Assembly: GCA_905331475.1 (NCBI GenBank)
Contig: CAJNYU010003234.1
Location: 1 to 64,000 of the forward strand
Direction: 5' to 3'
Origin: Rotaria socialis
Lineage: Eukaryota; Rotifera; Eurotatoria; Philodinida; Philodinidae
Length of the DNA stretch: 64,000 bases
A model generated the notes under the pieces. The model was not told where the DNA came from, made no database searches, and was given only the letters and a program-made list of their open reading frames with translations. Below are positions 1-11,000 of the stretch, one piece after another. The number at the start of each line of letters is the position of its first letter. Within the stretch, counting starts at the first letter, position 1. Position numbers and translations under genes: made by a program.

Positions 1-57
1 GCAAAATTGGCTCTGCGCGTAACTGCGGCACAGTTGATAAAAAAGAGACGACATGGG

Positions 58-406
58 CATTCAATTCTTAGTGTTTTGGAATTTTCGATCATTTATTCGA
101 TCTCATGAACATGAATTTGACAACATTTACAAAGAACTGATTTTACAACAAAATGATGAATTCAATATGCTACTAACTAGTGTTCAAATTTTCAACAATT
201 TTCATGGATTTTACGTAAATATTCAAAAGAATTGATAGGTTAATTAGTTAGTAGCATATTGAATTCATCATTTTGTTGTAAAATCAGTTCTTTGTAAATG
301 TTGCCAAATTCATGTTCATGAGACTGTAAAATCTGTCAATGGATATTGGTAAGCTGAAGATGATCGAATAAATGATTGAAAATTCCAAAACACTAAGAAT
401 TGAATG
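58..406. repeat. Long imperfect inverted repeat (hairpin)
   Basis: Bases 58-179 and 245-406 are reverse complements of each other with only a few mismatches. The spacer is about 65 bases. The right arm carries about 39 extra bases (around 324-362) absent from the left arm. A small open frame at 53-235 lies inside the left arm and spacer and shows no protein-like features, so I do not call it a gene. The structure resembles a fold-back or MITE-like element, but no terminal target duplication was identified. Confidence 0.85.
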
Positions 407-1355
407 GTTTAAAAAAGCAAAACCAAACACAAAGCTACTTGAATCATTACGATTTCAATCGTTTTGAATATGAAATTAACGGTTGGATAAAGCATTAGTC
501 GGGAATACTAGACTAATTGAGTGTGGTGGACTACATTTTACTACTCTAGAACCATTTTTAGAACGAATAGGAAAAAATTTTTGCTAGAACCAGATTTTGC
601 TTGAACCTTAAATGGTTCAGTATGACACCTTTTTTTGTGAGCAGCTAATCAAAATTGAGGCTTTGTAAGGATTAAAAATTTATCTGTAGAATATATTGGA
701 CATAGTTGTTGAGAAATGTTTTGAATGTAGATAAAATAAAGACCCATAATGACACCCCAGTAAACCACGCATTGCATTTACCCAGAAATCTAGATAAAAT
801 GAATCAAGTGACTAATTTGATCGACACCTTTGAGTATTTATTAGCAAACTAACTAGACATATACCTGTACTAAAGTTGAGTTTGTTGTAAATAAATGAAA
901 GCTATCGGTTTTTATTATTAGATTCTCATTGAATTTAATAGATCTCTATGCTTTTATTAGCAAAATTGTAGAGAACCATATGAATGCAAATAAATCTTGA
1001 TAAGAAGGAAGCGAGAGCATACTGTTCGTTATTTTTCGTAACCAATATTACTGAACTACATGAAAGTCTGATTGACTCTACTGTCTTCCGTGGTCAATCG
1101 AAAAATGTAAAATCACTCGAGTATGAACAATTCTAGAACATGGTCCCTGATAGTACCATCATACATGATGGCCAACTACAGCACTATACAAATTTGCAAA
1201 TGCATCTTCTCTATCACCCACAGACATATTTAATGTTCAATGAATACAACTTTGCTATGCCATGCAAAATGTTGTTTTCGATGAATTATATCCAATTTTG
1301 ACATTTATTGCCGTTAGCAAAAATAGGACAAGAGCAAAATTGTTAGCGAAATCGT
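407..1355. other. Intergenic, no gene seen
   Basis: AT-rich sequence with stops in all frames. I see no exon-like stretch, RNA gene or repeat structure beyond the hairpin that precedes it. Confidence 0.6.
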
Positions 1356-2090
1356 CTATTTAGCCCATGTTGGTATTGCACGACCCAAGTAGGCATCAGG
1401 ATCAACTCCGTCGCCTTTGAGTCCATTTCGGCCCCTTTTAAAGCTTGCTACTTGATTCTTTGCCCCTGATGATGCTTGAGCATCTCCAATAGCAATGGCG
1501 TGGATATGCTTATTATTTTGAAAACTATCTGCTACACGACCTCTTGACCAAGCAGCAAAACCAGCTTTTCGTAATGCAACTACCATTGTATCGACCGTTT
1601 TCTTGTCATTATTGACAACGGACGTTCGAATATCAACGGCCCCACCGCCATCATGTGTACCAGCACTAGCAGCCACACTGGAAGAATATGAACCTTGACT
1701 AAAGGAAAACTGGAAACCCGTTTTTCCCATTTGTGCCATGTAAACTTCAGCGCGTTGAATCATCTCAATCGTGCGTTGGTTGAGAGTAATACCACGCCAA
1801 GTCTTACGTGTATAATCAGCAGCGGGTGCTTTTCCATCGAATCCATTAGAACTTGTCGTAGCACAATTTATATACTCAGCTGATCCCCATCGACTAGTGC
1901 CCACACGGCAAAAACCATTTAGCTTTTCCAAACATGAAACTGTTGTACCTTGCAATAAACTACCGACAATCGATGCAGTAGCTGATGCTGTACTACGTAT
2001 ATTCAAACTTGGATTCGCTTTGACGATACAACTGTATGTAGGTGAGAATAGAAAAATGCTCACTAATAGTGTGACCAATAATAGACGCAT
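1356..2090 (-). CDS. Secreted SH3b + M15-like (D-Ala-D-Ala type) peptidase, probably bacterial in origin
   Basis: A 244-residue protein from one uninterrupted frame. Residues 1-20 form a hydrophobic signal peptide. Residues about 22-78 look like a bacterial-type SH3 domain (LNIRSTAS, then VGSLLQGTTV, then WGSAEYI), which in bacteria binds cell wall. The rest resembles a zinc carboxypeptidase of the M15/VanY kind: THDGGGAVDI gives His146 and Asp153 with the family's H-x6-D spacing, and KHIHAIAIGD gives His195/His197 for the third zinc ligand. It would cleave peptidoglycan peptides outside the cell or in the gut. The gene has no intron and is visibly GC-richer than its surroundings, unlike almost every other gene here. 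Horizontal acquisition followed by feeding on or defence against bacteria is inference. Domain assignment is by motif only. Confidence 0.75.
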   Translation of the reverse strand: MRLLLVTLLVSIFLFSPTYSCIVKANPSLNIRSTASATASIVGSLLQGTTVSCLEKLNGFCRVGTSRWGSAEYINCATTSSNGFDGKAPAADYTRKTWRGITLNQRTIEMIQRAEVYMAQMGKTGFQFSFSQGSYSSSVAASAGTHDGGGAVDIRTSVVNNDKKTVDTMVVALRKAGFAAWSRGRVADSFQNNKHIHAIAIGDAQASSGAKNQVASFKRGRNGLKGDGVDPDAYLGRAIPTWAK

Positions 2091-3259
2091 TGCTGTTGTG
2101 ATTCCAGTCTTTTTTTGCTTTTCAATTACGAAAAAGATTTCGTTGTGAAAGCCTTTGATCTCCTTAATGCATGGTTTCGAGAGAAAATTTGTTGCTTTTT
2201 ATTATTTCATTTTAAACTGAAGGATTCGATTTATTTCCTATTTTTCTTGCACATGTCTTGATATTAAAAAAAAACAAGTAGTAAACGCAACTATGTGTAG
2301 AATACCAGTGTGAAGAAAAGAAGTTAAATTTTTAGTAAATATTTTAATTTTTCTTGAGTACAGTAACGTTCACGTACAAAAGAAGAAAAATATAGTTGCC
2401 AGAGAAAGTGTAAAAGAAAAGGTTTACTCTCCATCTAATACGATCGAGTTTTGCTGGCCAATGTCTATATACAGTACATGAAGAAATAAAATCTTGCTGA
2501 AAATCAACTATTAGCAATATTTCTTTTTATTGATTTTCATCTGTAATTGTAGTTAGATTGAGTTAAAACAGCATATACACGCGCTCGTCCACATGTTCGC
2601 GTACACCCTCTGCGGGAAAGACTTATCATTAGCTGATCTTCTTAAGTATTTTCATTTTTTGTTTCAAAAGTTTCAAAAGCATTGATATAGAGAAGTTGTT
2701 TGTGTCTTAATAAAAACAAACAGTTTCCAACCAGTAAATTTCAAAAACTTGAACTATAATCCGTTAGAATTGAAAAGCATGCGTTTATTTATTTATGTAG
2801 TTTTATATCGTTTTCGAAATCTTGTTCGATCGAGAAATGTGAAATAAAAATCAGTGTAAACACATCATAATCTTTTCTAGGATTTAGAATGAATATTTTT
2901 TTAAGACCTTTGTAGCGAAAAAAAAGATATTAATGTTTCTTTTATTTGATATTATCCATGACCATATTGCTATTTATTCATTAAAACAAGAAGAAAACTA
3001 ACTCAGATCGAAAAATATGACGTCGTATATTTCGACTTTGAAGAAATTCGAAATTTAACTATTTTAGAATTTCTATACAAAGCAAGCATCACTTCTTATG
3101 CTGACGTATTTAGTTTACCTCATTTAATTTTAATCCTTTCGCATCTATATTAGCCATAGTTGTGCAATTATACCATTTAACATATTTTAGACTGCTTATG
3201 TATCGAAGCTTTGTTCGATTCACATCAAATACTTTTTTTTTATAACTTTCTTTTAAAAG
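2091..3259. other. Divergent intergenic region
   Basis: It separates the minus-strand peptidase from the plus-strand nucleotidyltransferase and so must carry both 5' regions. I see no convincing TATA box, exon or RNA gene in it. Confidence 0.5.
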
Positions 3260-4679
3260 ATGGACCGTTCGGATATTCCACTGATTTTAAATCATCTCAA
3301 TCTAAGTGAAGATTGTGTTGCTAATATCTATCATCATGGCTCATGGGTTTATGGTACGAATAAACCTGACTCTGATCACGATATATTCATTATTACTCGC
3401 TCATGTTTTCAAAATTCATTACAATTCTGGAATGATTTCGATTATTTTCATGAACATGAAGTTCATAAACTGTTGAATAAATATGATGTTTGTATTTATT
3501 CAGTGGAAAATTTTGAAATACTTTTAGGAAATAGTTATTTTATGGCTGTGCAATGTGTATTTTTACCAGATGAATATAAAATCAAAGAAGACATCGATTT
3601 TCGATCAATTTACTTGGAAAAATATTACGACAGAGTAGGATTAAAACGAGCTGCATTCTATGAAATGTACAGAGATATAAAGCTATATAATCCAAATACC
3701 GATTTAAATGATCCATTACACGATGCAATATTAAGTCAACAGCGTCAATCGCGCAGAAATTTCGTATTAAAAAATTTATTTCATGGTATTCGATACTTAG
3801 ATTTTGCTGAACAATTAATTCAAACAAAATCGATACATGATTACAAACGTGTATCATATATGTTCGCACAGATGAGAGAAATACTTGGTGATCCAGGGGA
3901 TCAACTAAGCATGAAACGGTAACGGAGGAAAATCATGACTGTTTAATAATCGTCTTTGTCTTGCCAGTGTTTATGAGTTTGCTTGTAGGAAAAGTGATGA
4001 ATTCAAATCGAGACTAGATACAATTATGCCAACAAATAATATTAAAGGTACTTTCGAATCATATATTACATTTGATTGTGCCCATAATACTGAACAAATT
4101 ATTGAAAAACTTAAACAAACATGCGAAAATACAAATTATACTCTCTTATTGAGTCAATCAGATACGAATCAAGAAAAGGATAAAGTTCAGCAATTGATGG
4201 CGTCATCGTTTCATTGTGGTGAATATCCATCCATTATTCTACAAATCGAAGACGAAGTACACAAATATTTCCAAGATTTTGATATCATACGCATTAAAAT
4301 AAGATCTTCAACATCAAGCGAAGGCTTACCTGAAACTGATATGGATAAGAAATTATTTTGGAATAAAATGAAAAATTATTTTGAATTTAATTATTATGTA
4401 TCATTAGAAAAAGATCTTAAAGGCGAACGCTTGAAAAAATTTATAAATCAATGTGGATCTAATCATAAACTCAATTTGCAATTATCACGCAATCTAATCA
4501 AACAAATCAACGAAGCGAATTTGCACTATACGATTATAGTGCAATTATTTAATGCTGGCCGAAGGCACGCATTGGAAATAAATGATGCAATTGTAGAATA
4601 TTCTACAAAAAATAATTTTCAATCGCAAGAAATTACACTTGGATTTGTTATATACGACTCATTTTCTAAAATCAATTAA
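3260..4679 (+). CDS. Nucleotidyltransferase-fold protein with uncharacterised C-terminal domain
   Basis: Two exons, 3260-3918 and 3968-4679. The 49-base GT-AG intron restores one frame of 456 residues, although the second part looks like a separate gene if read alone. Residues 24-45 carry the polymerase-beta-type signature: GSWVYGT followed by PDSDHDIF, with Asp39 and Asp41 as likely metal ligands. A further segment near YDVCIYSVENF resembles the third-acid region of minimal nucleotidyltransferases such as the bacterial RlaP/COG3541 type. Residues about 235-456 form a second domain I cannot name; it ends in a beta-like FVIYDS stretch. Such enzymes transfer nucleotides to RNA, proteins or small molecules. 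A role in RNA repair is speculation based on the RlaP resemblance. No signal peptide or membrane segment is seen, so it is probably cytosolic or nuclear. Confidence 0.8.
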
Positions 4680-6211
4680 AATTGATGATAATTCAAGTAT
4701 AAATTCTATTTTCATGAAACATCTTGAGAATATCTTTCTTCTTTTAAATAAAAAAAATACTCTTAATTACTGATTCGATGAACTTAACGAGTATAAGTCT
4801 TAGCATTCAATTTCCACGGAAGAATCTACTGCTATCAGTTCTAGCGGCTATAATGATAAAATAGATAACATCGTCGCAAAACGACTATTATGTATGATTT
4901 TAACATAATTGATCTTTTCAATGCACATAATCTTTCGGCACATAATAATACATAGCGTTTATTTAAATAATATTAGATCAATATTTGCATTTTTGTTTTA
5001 GTTCTTGTATGGTAAATAACCAATAAAAACAATCATTAGACTATGACGAATCCATCTGACTTTTTGGTCATTACATTCTGTTGATACCAAAAGTTAAATC
5101 ACTATTAATTCATTTGATAGTCAAAACTCAGACTAGAAATTTGCAATAGCCCTTGTCAAATAGATATATTTTGTTGTTGCCATTGTTATGGAAACGATAC
5201 AACTTCTGTGTTAAACAGGATCTTTGTAAACAGGATAATGACATACAGTGAATATCGATCCTATGTGAAGACCAGATTTATACCATCAACCTCAATCTAC
5301 GTTTTTATTAAATCATAACTCAAAAAAGATGTCATATTCATTTTCATGAAGCGAATCGTTTATCTCAGCGGATGAATTTCGTTGGTTTTCAAATGGTACA
5401 GAAATTTTGTGCTAACTCTCACTTATCAGTCCAAATTTCTTGAACTATCTAAACTATTGACTAAAAACGGATGCGTACGAAACCATTAACATATAGGAAA
5501 ATGTTAGATTATAGTTTGTCACATAGATTTTGTTTGACGACATGATATCCTAGCATCCTGATATAAAACAAAGCGATCAAGGGATTCATCATGCAGCCGT
5601 AATAATGTCAGTATTATAACATCATTAGAATTCTATTGGCGACATGGGAGACGATAGTAACATGATGGCAAAAATTTAGCATAGCTAAGTGACACAACAA
5701 CTTATGAATCATTCAAAATTGTAAAGATAAATAGTCTGTGGTAGTGAGAAAATCTATCAGGAAATTTTAAATGTCTTCTTTTAGTAACTTTTTATTTTAC
5801 AAACACTCTCAATTAATTTTAGCTTAGAACTGATTTTTTTCCACATGAATAGTGAAAAGAAGTTTTTTCTCGTTGGTGACAAATGATAAGGTCTGTGTCC
5901 TGAAATTTTTTATTCTATACAGGCCATAAAGTCATTATAGAAATAAATGAATGATATTAAAAATAAAGAGATATAAACACTTGACATTTTCTCTAAACAT
6001 AATTATGTTCATAATGCGATACCTGACACTCATGTTAAGTTTTGCTCGAGTTGATTCATCGTCTACAATATAAAACTGAGGGCCAATAAAATGATCGGCT
6101 CGTCAACTGTTTGATTCAGACAGAGAGTAATAAGTAGAATAAAAAGCTATCTTTTCGCGAATAATATTAGTGTCTTCTAGAAAGTCTTCTATACTAAAAC
6201 AAATAGTATCA
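4680..6211. other. Intergenic, no gene seen
   Basis: About 1.5 kb of AT-rich sequence between two plus-strand genes. No exon with plausible splice sites was recognised. Confidence 0.5.
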
Positions 6212-7099
6212 ATGAGTAGTAACAATAGTGTAGCATCGGCGCGAACAATCGCTGATAATCGTGCTCAGTACAAAATAACAAGAACTGTTACAGACCCAAA
6301 TGGAAAAACACATACTGAAACCATCGAAGTTCTTAACGATGATGCAGTCAAAGTAAGTCTGTTTGATATTATAAACGTGCTCTTCTTCCAATATCCCATG
6401 ATAGCTTATGCGAGATTTGCAATTACACGATAATAATCAGACTAATGTGAGTCGATTTGGCTGTTTTCCATTGACAAGTTCAACGAAAGTATCACAGCCA
6501 TCCACAGCTACTAAACGTTCGATGGTAACTCAAGATAACAAGGAATTTATTCGAGAAGCATTACAAGTACATAATGAATTAAGACAAAAGCACAATGTTG
6601 AACCTTTACGATTAAACAATGATTTATCAAATTTGGCACAAGAATGGGGTAAATAATGAATAAAAATCTGAGTAAAATCAATACTCTATGACATGTTTCA
6701 TTTTAGCTAATTATTTAGCTTCTACAGGATCACTTAAACATAGTAAAACAAAATATCATAATACACATGTTGGTGAAAATCTTCGTAGTCAATCATGGCC
6801 AATAACAGGTTCACACTGATTAGCTATTTGATCGTTTCATTAATTTTTTAAAACAAAATTCATATTTAGGTAAAGAAATGACTGAAGCATGGTATGGTGA
6901 ATGCAATAAATATGATTATCGTAATCGTCAATCTTATCAACCAGGAACTGGTCATTTTACTCAAATAATATGGAAAGATTCTCGAGAAGTTGGATTTGCA
7001 CGTGCACACGGTGAATCAATGAATTTTGCTGTAGTTATGTATTATCCAGCAGGCAATTTTCTGGGTGAATTCGATAAAAATGTCTTTCCGTTACGTTAA
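6212..7099 (+). CDS. GLIPR2: GAPR-1-like CAP (SCP/TAPS) domain protein
   Basis: Exons 6212-6352, 6441-6648, 6707-6808 and 6870-7099 give 226 residues. The ATG at 6212 is the first in frame; an in-frame stop lies upstream at 6140. After about 70 polar residues comes a CAP domain of the intracellular GAPR-1/GLIPR2 kind: HNELRQKHNV, then LKHS, GENLRSQSW, TEAWYGE, the CAP1 signature GTGHFTQIIWK, and a PAGNFLGEF tail. The two His and two Glu of the usual CAP pocket are therefore present. There is no signal peptide and the cysteine-rich extension of secreted CAP proteins is absent, so it is probably cytosolic and Golgi-membrane associated, as in mammalian GAPR-1. Its 3' end faces BET1 with a 108-base spacer. 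Confidence 0.9.
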
Positions 7100-7207
7100 T
7101 ATTTTCACACAAAACAAATAATGTATATATTTTTATTGCAATCATTAGAAATAATGATATAATTGCAGTATCTATTGGTCTTTTTAAAATTTTTCTTTCT
7201 ATAACAA

Positions 7208-7721
7208 TCATTTAATTAAAAAATAAATAACAAGAAAAATGAATAAGGCAAAAAGTAATAGATATAGATATATTTTCCAACTACCTGATCGAGCCAATAA
7301 AAGAACACGTCGTCGTGCTTGACCAACCAAACTATCCGTATGATCCATATTATCGTGTAATTCCTACAAATAAAAATAAAAATGAATATGATTGTCCTAA
7401 TACTGATACAAGACAAAGATATTAAACAATAGCTGCAATCTGAATAAGCAATTAATAGCTTCGTGTATTTTGTTAATTTTCCTCCGAACTATATAATTCA
7501 CATGATTGCCAGTAATTGATTACAGTAAGACAAGGAAGTTTATCAATCTTAACCTTTAAATATTTATTTTGGAATTTTGTTTCTTCACCGATTTGCACAG
7601 CCAAATGTTTCAGTTGATTCACTTTTGAATTAAGTAATTCTGTTCGTGCTTCATTTTGCTCCTCAATATACGAATAATTCGTACGTCTTGCAGGTGTATT
7701 TGATTGTCTTCCATCAACCAT
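7208..7721 (-). CDS. BET1: BET1-like Qc-SNARE
   Basis: Two exons, complement(7554-7721) and complement(7208-7363), joined in phase 0 to give 107 residues; human BET1 has 118. The protein begins MVDGRQSNTPARR, followed by the SNARE helix (LNSKVNQLKHLAVQIGEE, then TKFQNKYLK). It closes with a C-terminal anchor, IYLYLLLFALFIFLVIYFLI, and only one further residue. This is the layout of BET1: short head, Qc SNARE motif, tail anchor with almost nothing on the lumenal side. BET1 acts with syntaxin 5, membrin and Sec22 in ER-to-Golgi vesicle fusion. The second exon is easily missed because its real frame differs from the longest open frame there. It lies tandem to and 323 bases downstream of neurabin. 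Confidence 0.88.
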
Positions 7722-8044
7722 TCTTTTTCTTTAAAAACCAAACATCTTAAATGAGATAAAAACATATAAGATTATCACATGTTTTTTCTTTCTCTATGTA
7801 TCATTTTCAAATTATTTTATTCAGTTTAAAAAAATGAGAATATTAGTCACTCGTAAATGTCTAATAAATGAGATCAAACAAAAATATTACTACAAAAAGC
7901 AAGCCACACAAATATCATCACAAAAAGAAAAAAAACAATGGTTTGTTAAACCAGGAATGTCATAATATTACTGTTCAGAAAAATAACGAGATAAAAGGGT
8001 TATGGGACGGACGGTCAAACTTTGTAAAGATAAAAACCGAGAAC

Positions 8045-11000
8045 TTATTTCCCACTATTACTACTGCTACTACCAAAAAATCTACGCTCTTTCAATTTCG
8101 TAAGACTCGATGAACGTAATCGATGTCCAATATTTACTACTGATCGATGAAATGGTGATGATGATTGACTAAGAAGCCGTTCACGTAATCGATTGACTTC
8201 AGCATGTCTAAGTTCTTTTATTTTCGCTTTTAATTGATCACGATCTTTACTTGATTTTATACCCAGAGCCTAAAAAAGAATAGAAAAACATCGATAGAAA
8301 CAAGAAAATAGAAACTTTCTCACCTTCATTTTTGCACTATCAAGCAATAATAACTTTTCACCATCAATATTACGATTCAAAAATATAGGAATCAACGATG
8401 ACATTGTTTGAACTGTTAACCATTGAATACATTGATCTGATGTCCAATGTTTTATTTTAATGTACTTCAAAAACAAAAAAGGTTATTAGAAATCTAGCGT
8501 TAATAAATATCACTTTACTTCATCAGTTGAAAAACTATCATTATCTAGAAAGGCAAACAAATAAAAGCAAGAGCAATTACTTGAAAATATGACAATAATT
8601 TTTTACTTGTTTGTTCTAATGATGGTACTTTTGAAATCTGGCTTCTAGTACTACAATATATAAATTATCTATAATTTATATAACTAGTTACGATGATGAT
8701 TTACTCAATAATGTCACAATCATTCACAACTTCACCAAGTGATGGAGTAGAGAAATGTTTCGATGGTAAATGTCTTGGGTATGTTTTGCTCACGTGAATT
8801 CTATTTAATAATGAATCTTTATCATCTTCTATATCAAGCTGATCATCTGATTTATTATTACTAGAAGCTAAAAGTTAGACAACAAAATTGATATGTACAT
8901 TTTAATTAAACAAAAACATCAGATTTTCTTATGAATCTTTTGTACCATTTTCGCTAGGCTCTTCAGTTTGTTGTTCATAGGTTGGCATTTTATCTAATGA
9001 TCTAGATGGAAATTGAACAGAAGATGTTACGATTGTATGCCGACTTGTAGTTGGTAATAGTTGACTAGAACTTGCATTGGTTCGACTTAATATATGTTCT
9101 GGTGGTATATCAGACGAATCTGACACAATACTTTCATTCGCTTTGGGTAGTGCATTCTCATCAGACTTTGATACTAATGTAGCAATGATATTTTCAAGTT
9201 CATCAATCTAAGGAAAAAAGTGTATTATTCGTTTCATTTCATACATGAATATCCTATCTCCAACGTTTATTAATTAACAATGTTCCTTCTCAAACATAGA
9301 CACTCAGAAGAAAGATATTTTTTCTGATGCAAACCTTTAAATATAATAGAACTGCATCGAATAAGCAGCTTCTGTATGTTAAACTTTCTTCGAGATATAT
9401 TTGTGCAATAAAATATGAAACGTTTGATTTTTTATATTGATGATTGTTGACTAAAATTATCTCAAAATATTGTTATTTTCTACAATAGCAAGGATAGTTG
9501 TAGAAAAAAACAACAAATCTTACATGAAAATCACATAAGTAATCACTTATAACCTTTTAGTCTTGAAATTTTGTAAAGAAATCTCGCTACGTCATAAGTC
9601 ATGTATGATTTTGGAACTTATTTCATTAGATAGACTCTACACAAACTAAAAATAAGTCAAAAATGATTTCTATTCATAGATCTCACTGCTTAAATTGTGA
9701 ATATTGAAATCAAAATTTTCAAGTAAATACTATATTGATTTAAAAATAATGCTGTCACAGTCCAATTTTGAGCTCAATCACTATGAAAGTAAAGTTTCCA
9801 ATGGAGATGAATTCATGTTTAGCTTGCCGAGATTTCTTGCATCGTCTACTATCCTCAAAATTTGTAATATTATTGAATGATGATAGAAAATTCGATATTT
9901 TGACGAACTGATAAATCTCTTCGGGAACTTTATTTATCGAAATTTTACATCCAATGGTTAATTTTGAAATAAGATCACAATATTTTGTTGAAAAATTTAA
10001 TGAAACAATCGTAATCGGGGATCAAATGACCAAGATCTATAGCTCTAACACTAAATCGTAGCATCTAAATTTAAGAAGTAAAAAAAGACATGGCTATTCT
10101 CATTTACACTTTAGGTCTTCATCTTTCTTTAAAAATTCTCTAAACAGAATATAAAACTATTCTACTATATTTATTCTTTATCACAAACCTTCTTCATTAG
10201 TTCGTTAATACGTTTTTCTTGTTGTTCATTCAATTCTTTATGCTGTTGACGTAATTTTATTTCCCTAAACAGAAGAAGTACAAATTCAGTGCAAGAAAGA
10301 TTGATTAGGAAAAAAACAGCTTGTTTCTCCACATGTGCACAGTGAACAGAAAGCAATAATTTTAGTTTTTACCAACACCTGAATACGTACATATAATCAA
10401 TTTATTTGTTTCTTTTAATTAAGAATGACCACAAGCATTTAGTTAAAAACAAAATATTTTATCCTTTTTTTTCACTTACCGATCTTGAAATTCTTTGATT
10501 AAAACTTTTGCTTTAAAATATTTTTCTTTCATTTGTTTAAGATCATTTTCTATTTGTTCATGAAGTTGCTAAATAAATGTAAGTGATAAGATTTTGTAAT
10601 TAATAAAAAAATTCATTTACTTGACAACGTTCTTTTTCTTTTTCAGTTTTTTCTAATGTATCTTCTAATGATTCGTAACATTGCTTTAGTATTTCAATTT
10701 CGAATTCATTGACAATTTTCGAATCAGTTTGCTGAAAAAGAAACGTTACAAATAAATCGAAAGAAACGAGCCTATTATTCATGCGTACCTCCTGATCCTT
10801 TATTTCATCATGATCCATAAGAGTTTTTTCATAATATTCATCCCGATATTGTTTCAATGCTCGCGACATTTCGTCACGTTCTTGATCTAGTTGTAATGAA
10901 CGCTGAATAAGGCCAGGAATTTCAGAGTTGCCAACATCTTTTTCTCGACCAATTAAAAATCTGAACATTTGCATATAATATGTAACTGTAGAATGTATAG

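Noticed and set aside
53..235. Open frame of 60 codons at the left edge
   Set aside because: It lies within one arm and the loop of the inverted repeat and reads as translated AT-rich DNA; the repeat explains it.
4026..4679. A separate gene starting at ATG 4026
   Set aside because: A 49-base GT-AG intron (3919-3967) joins it in frame to the nucleotidyltransferase, with sensible coding sequence before that ATG.
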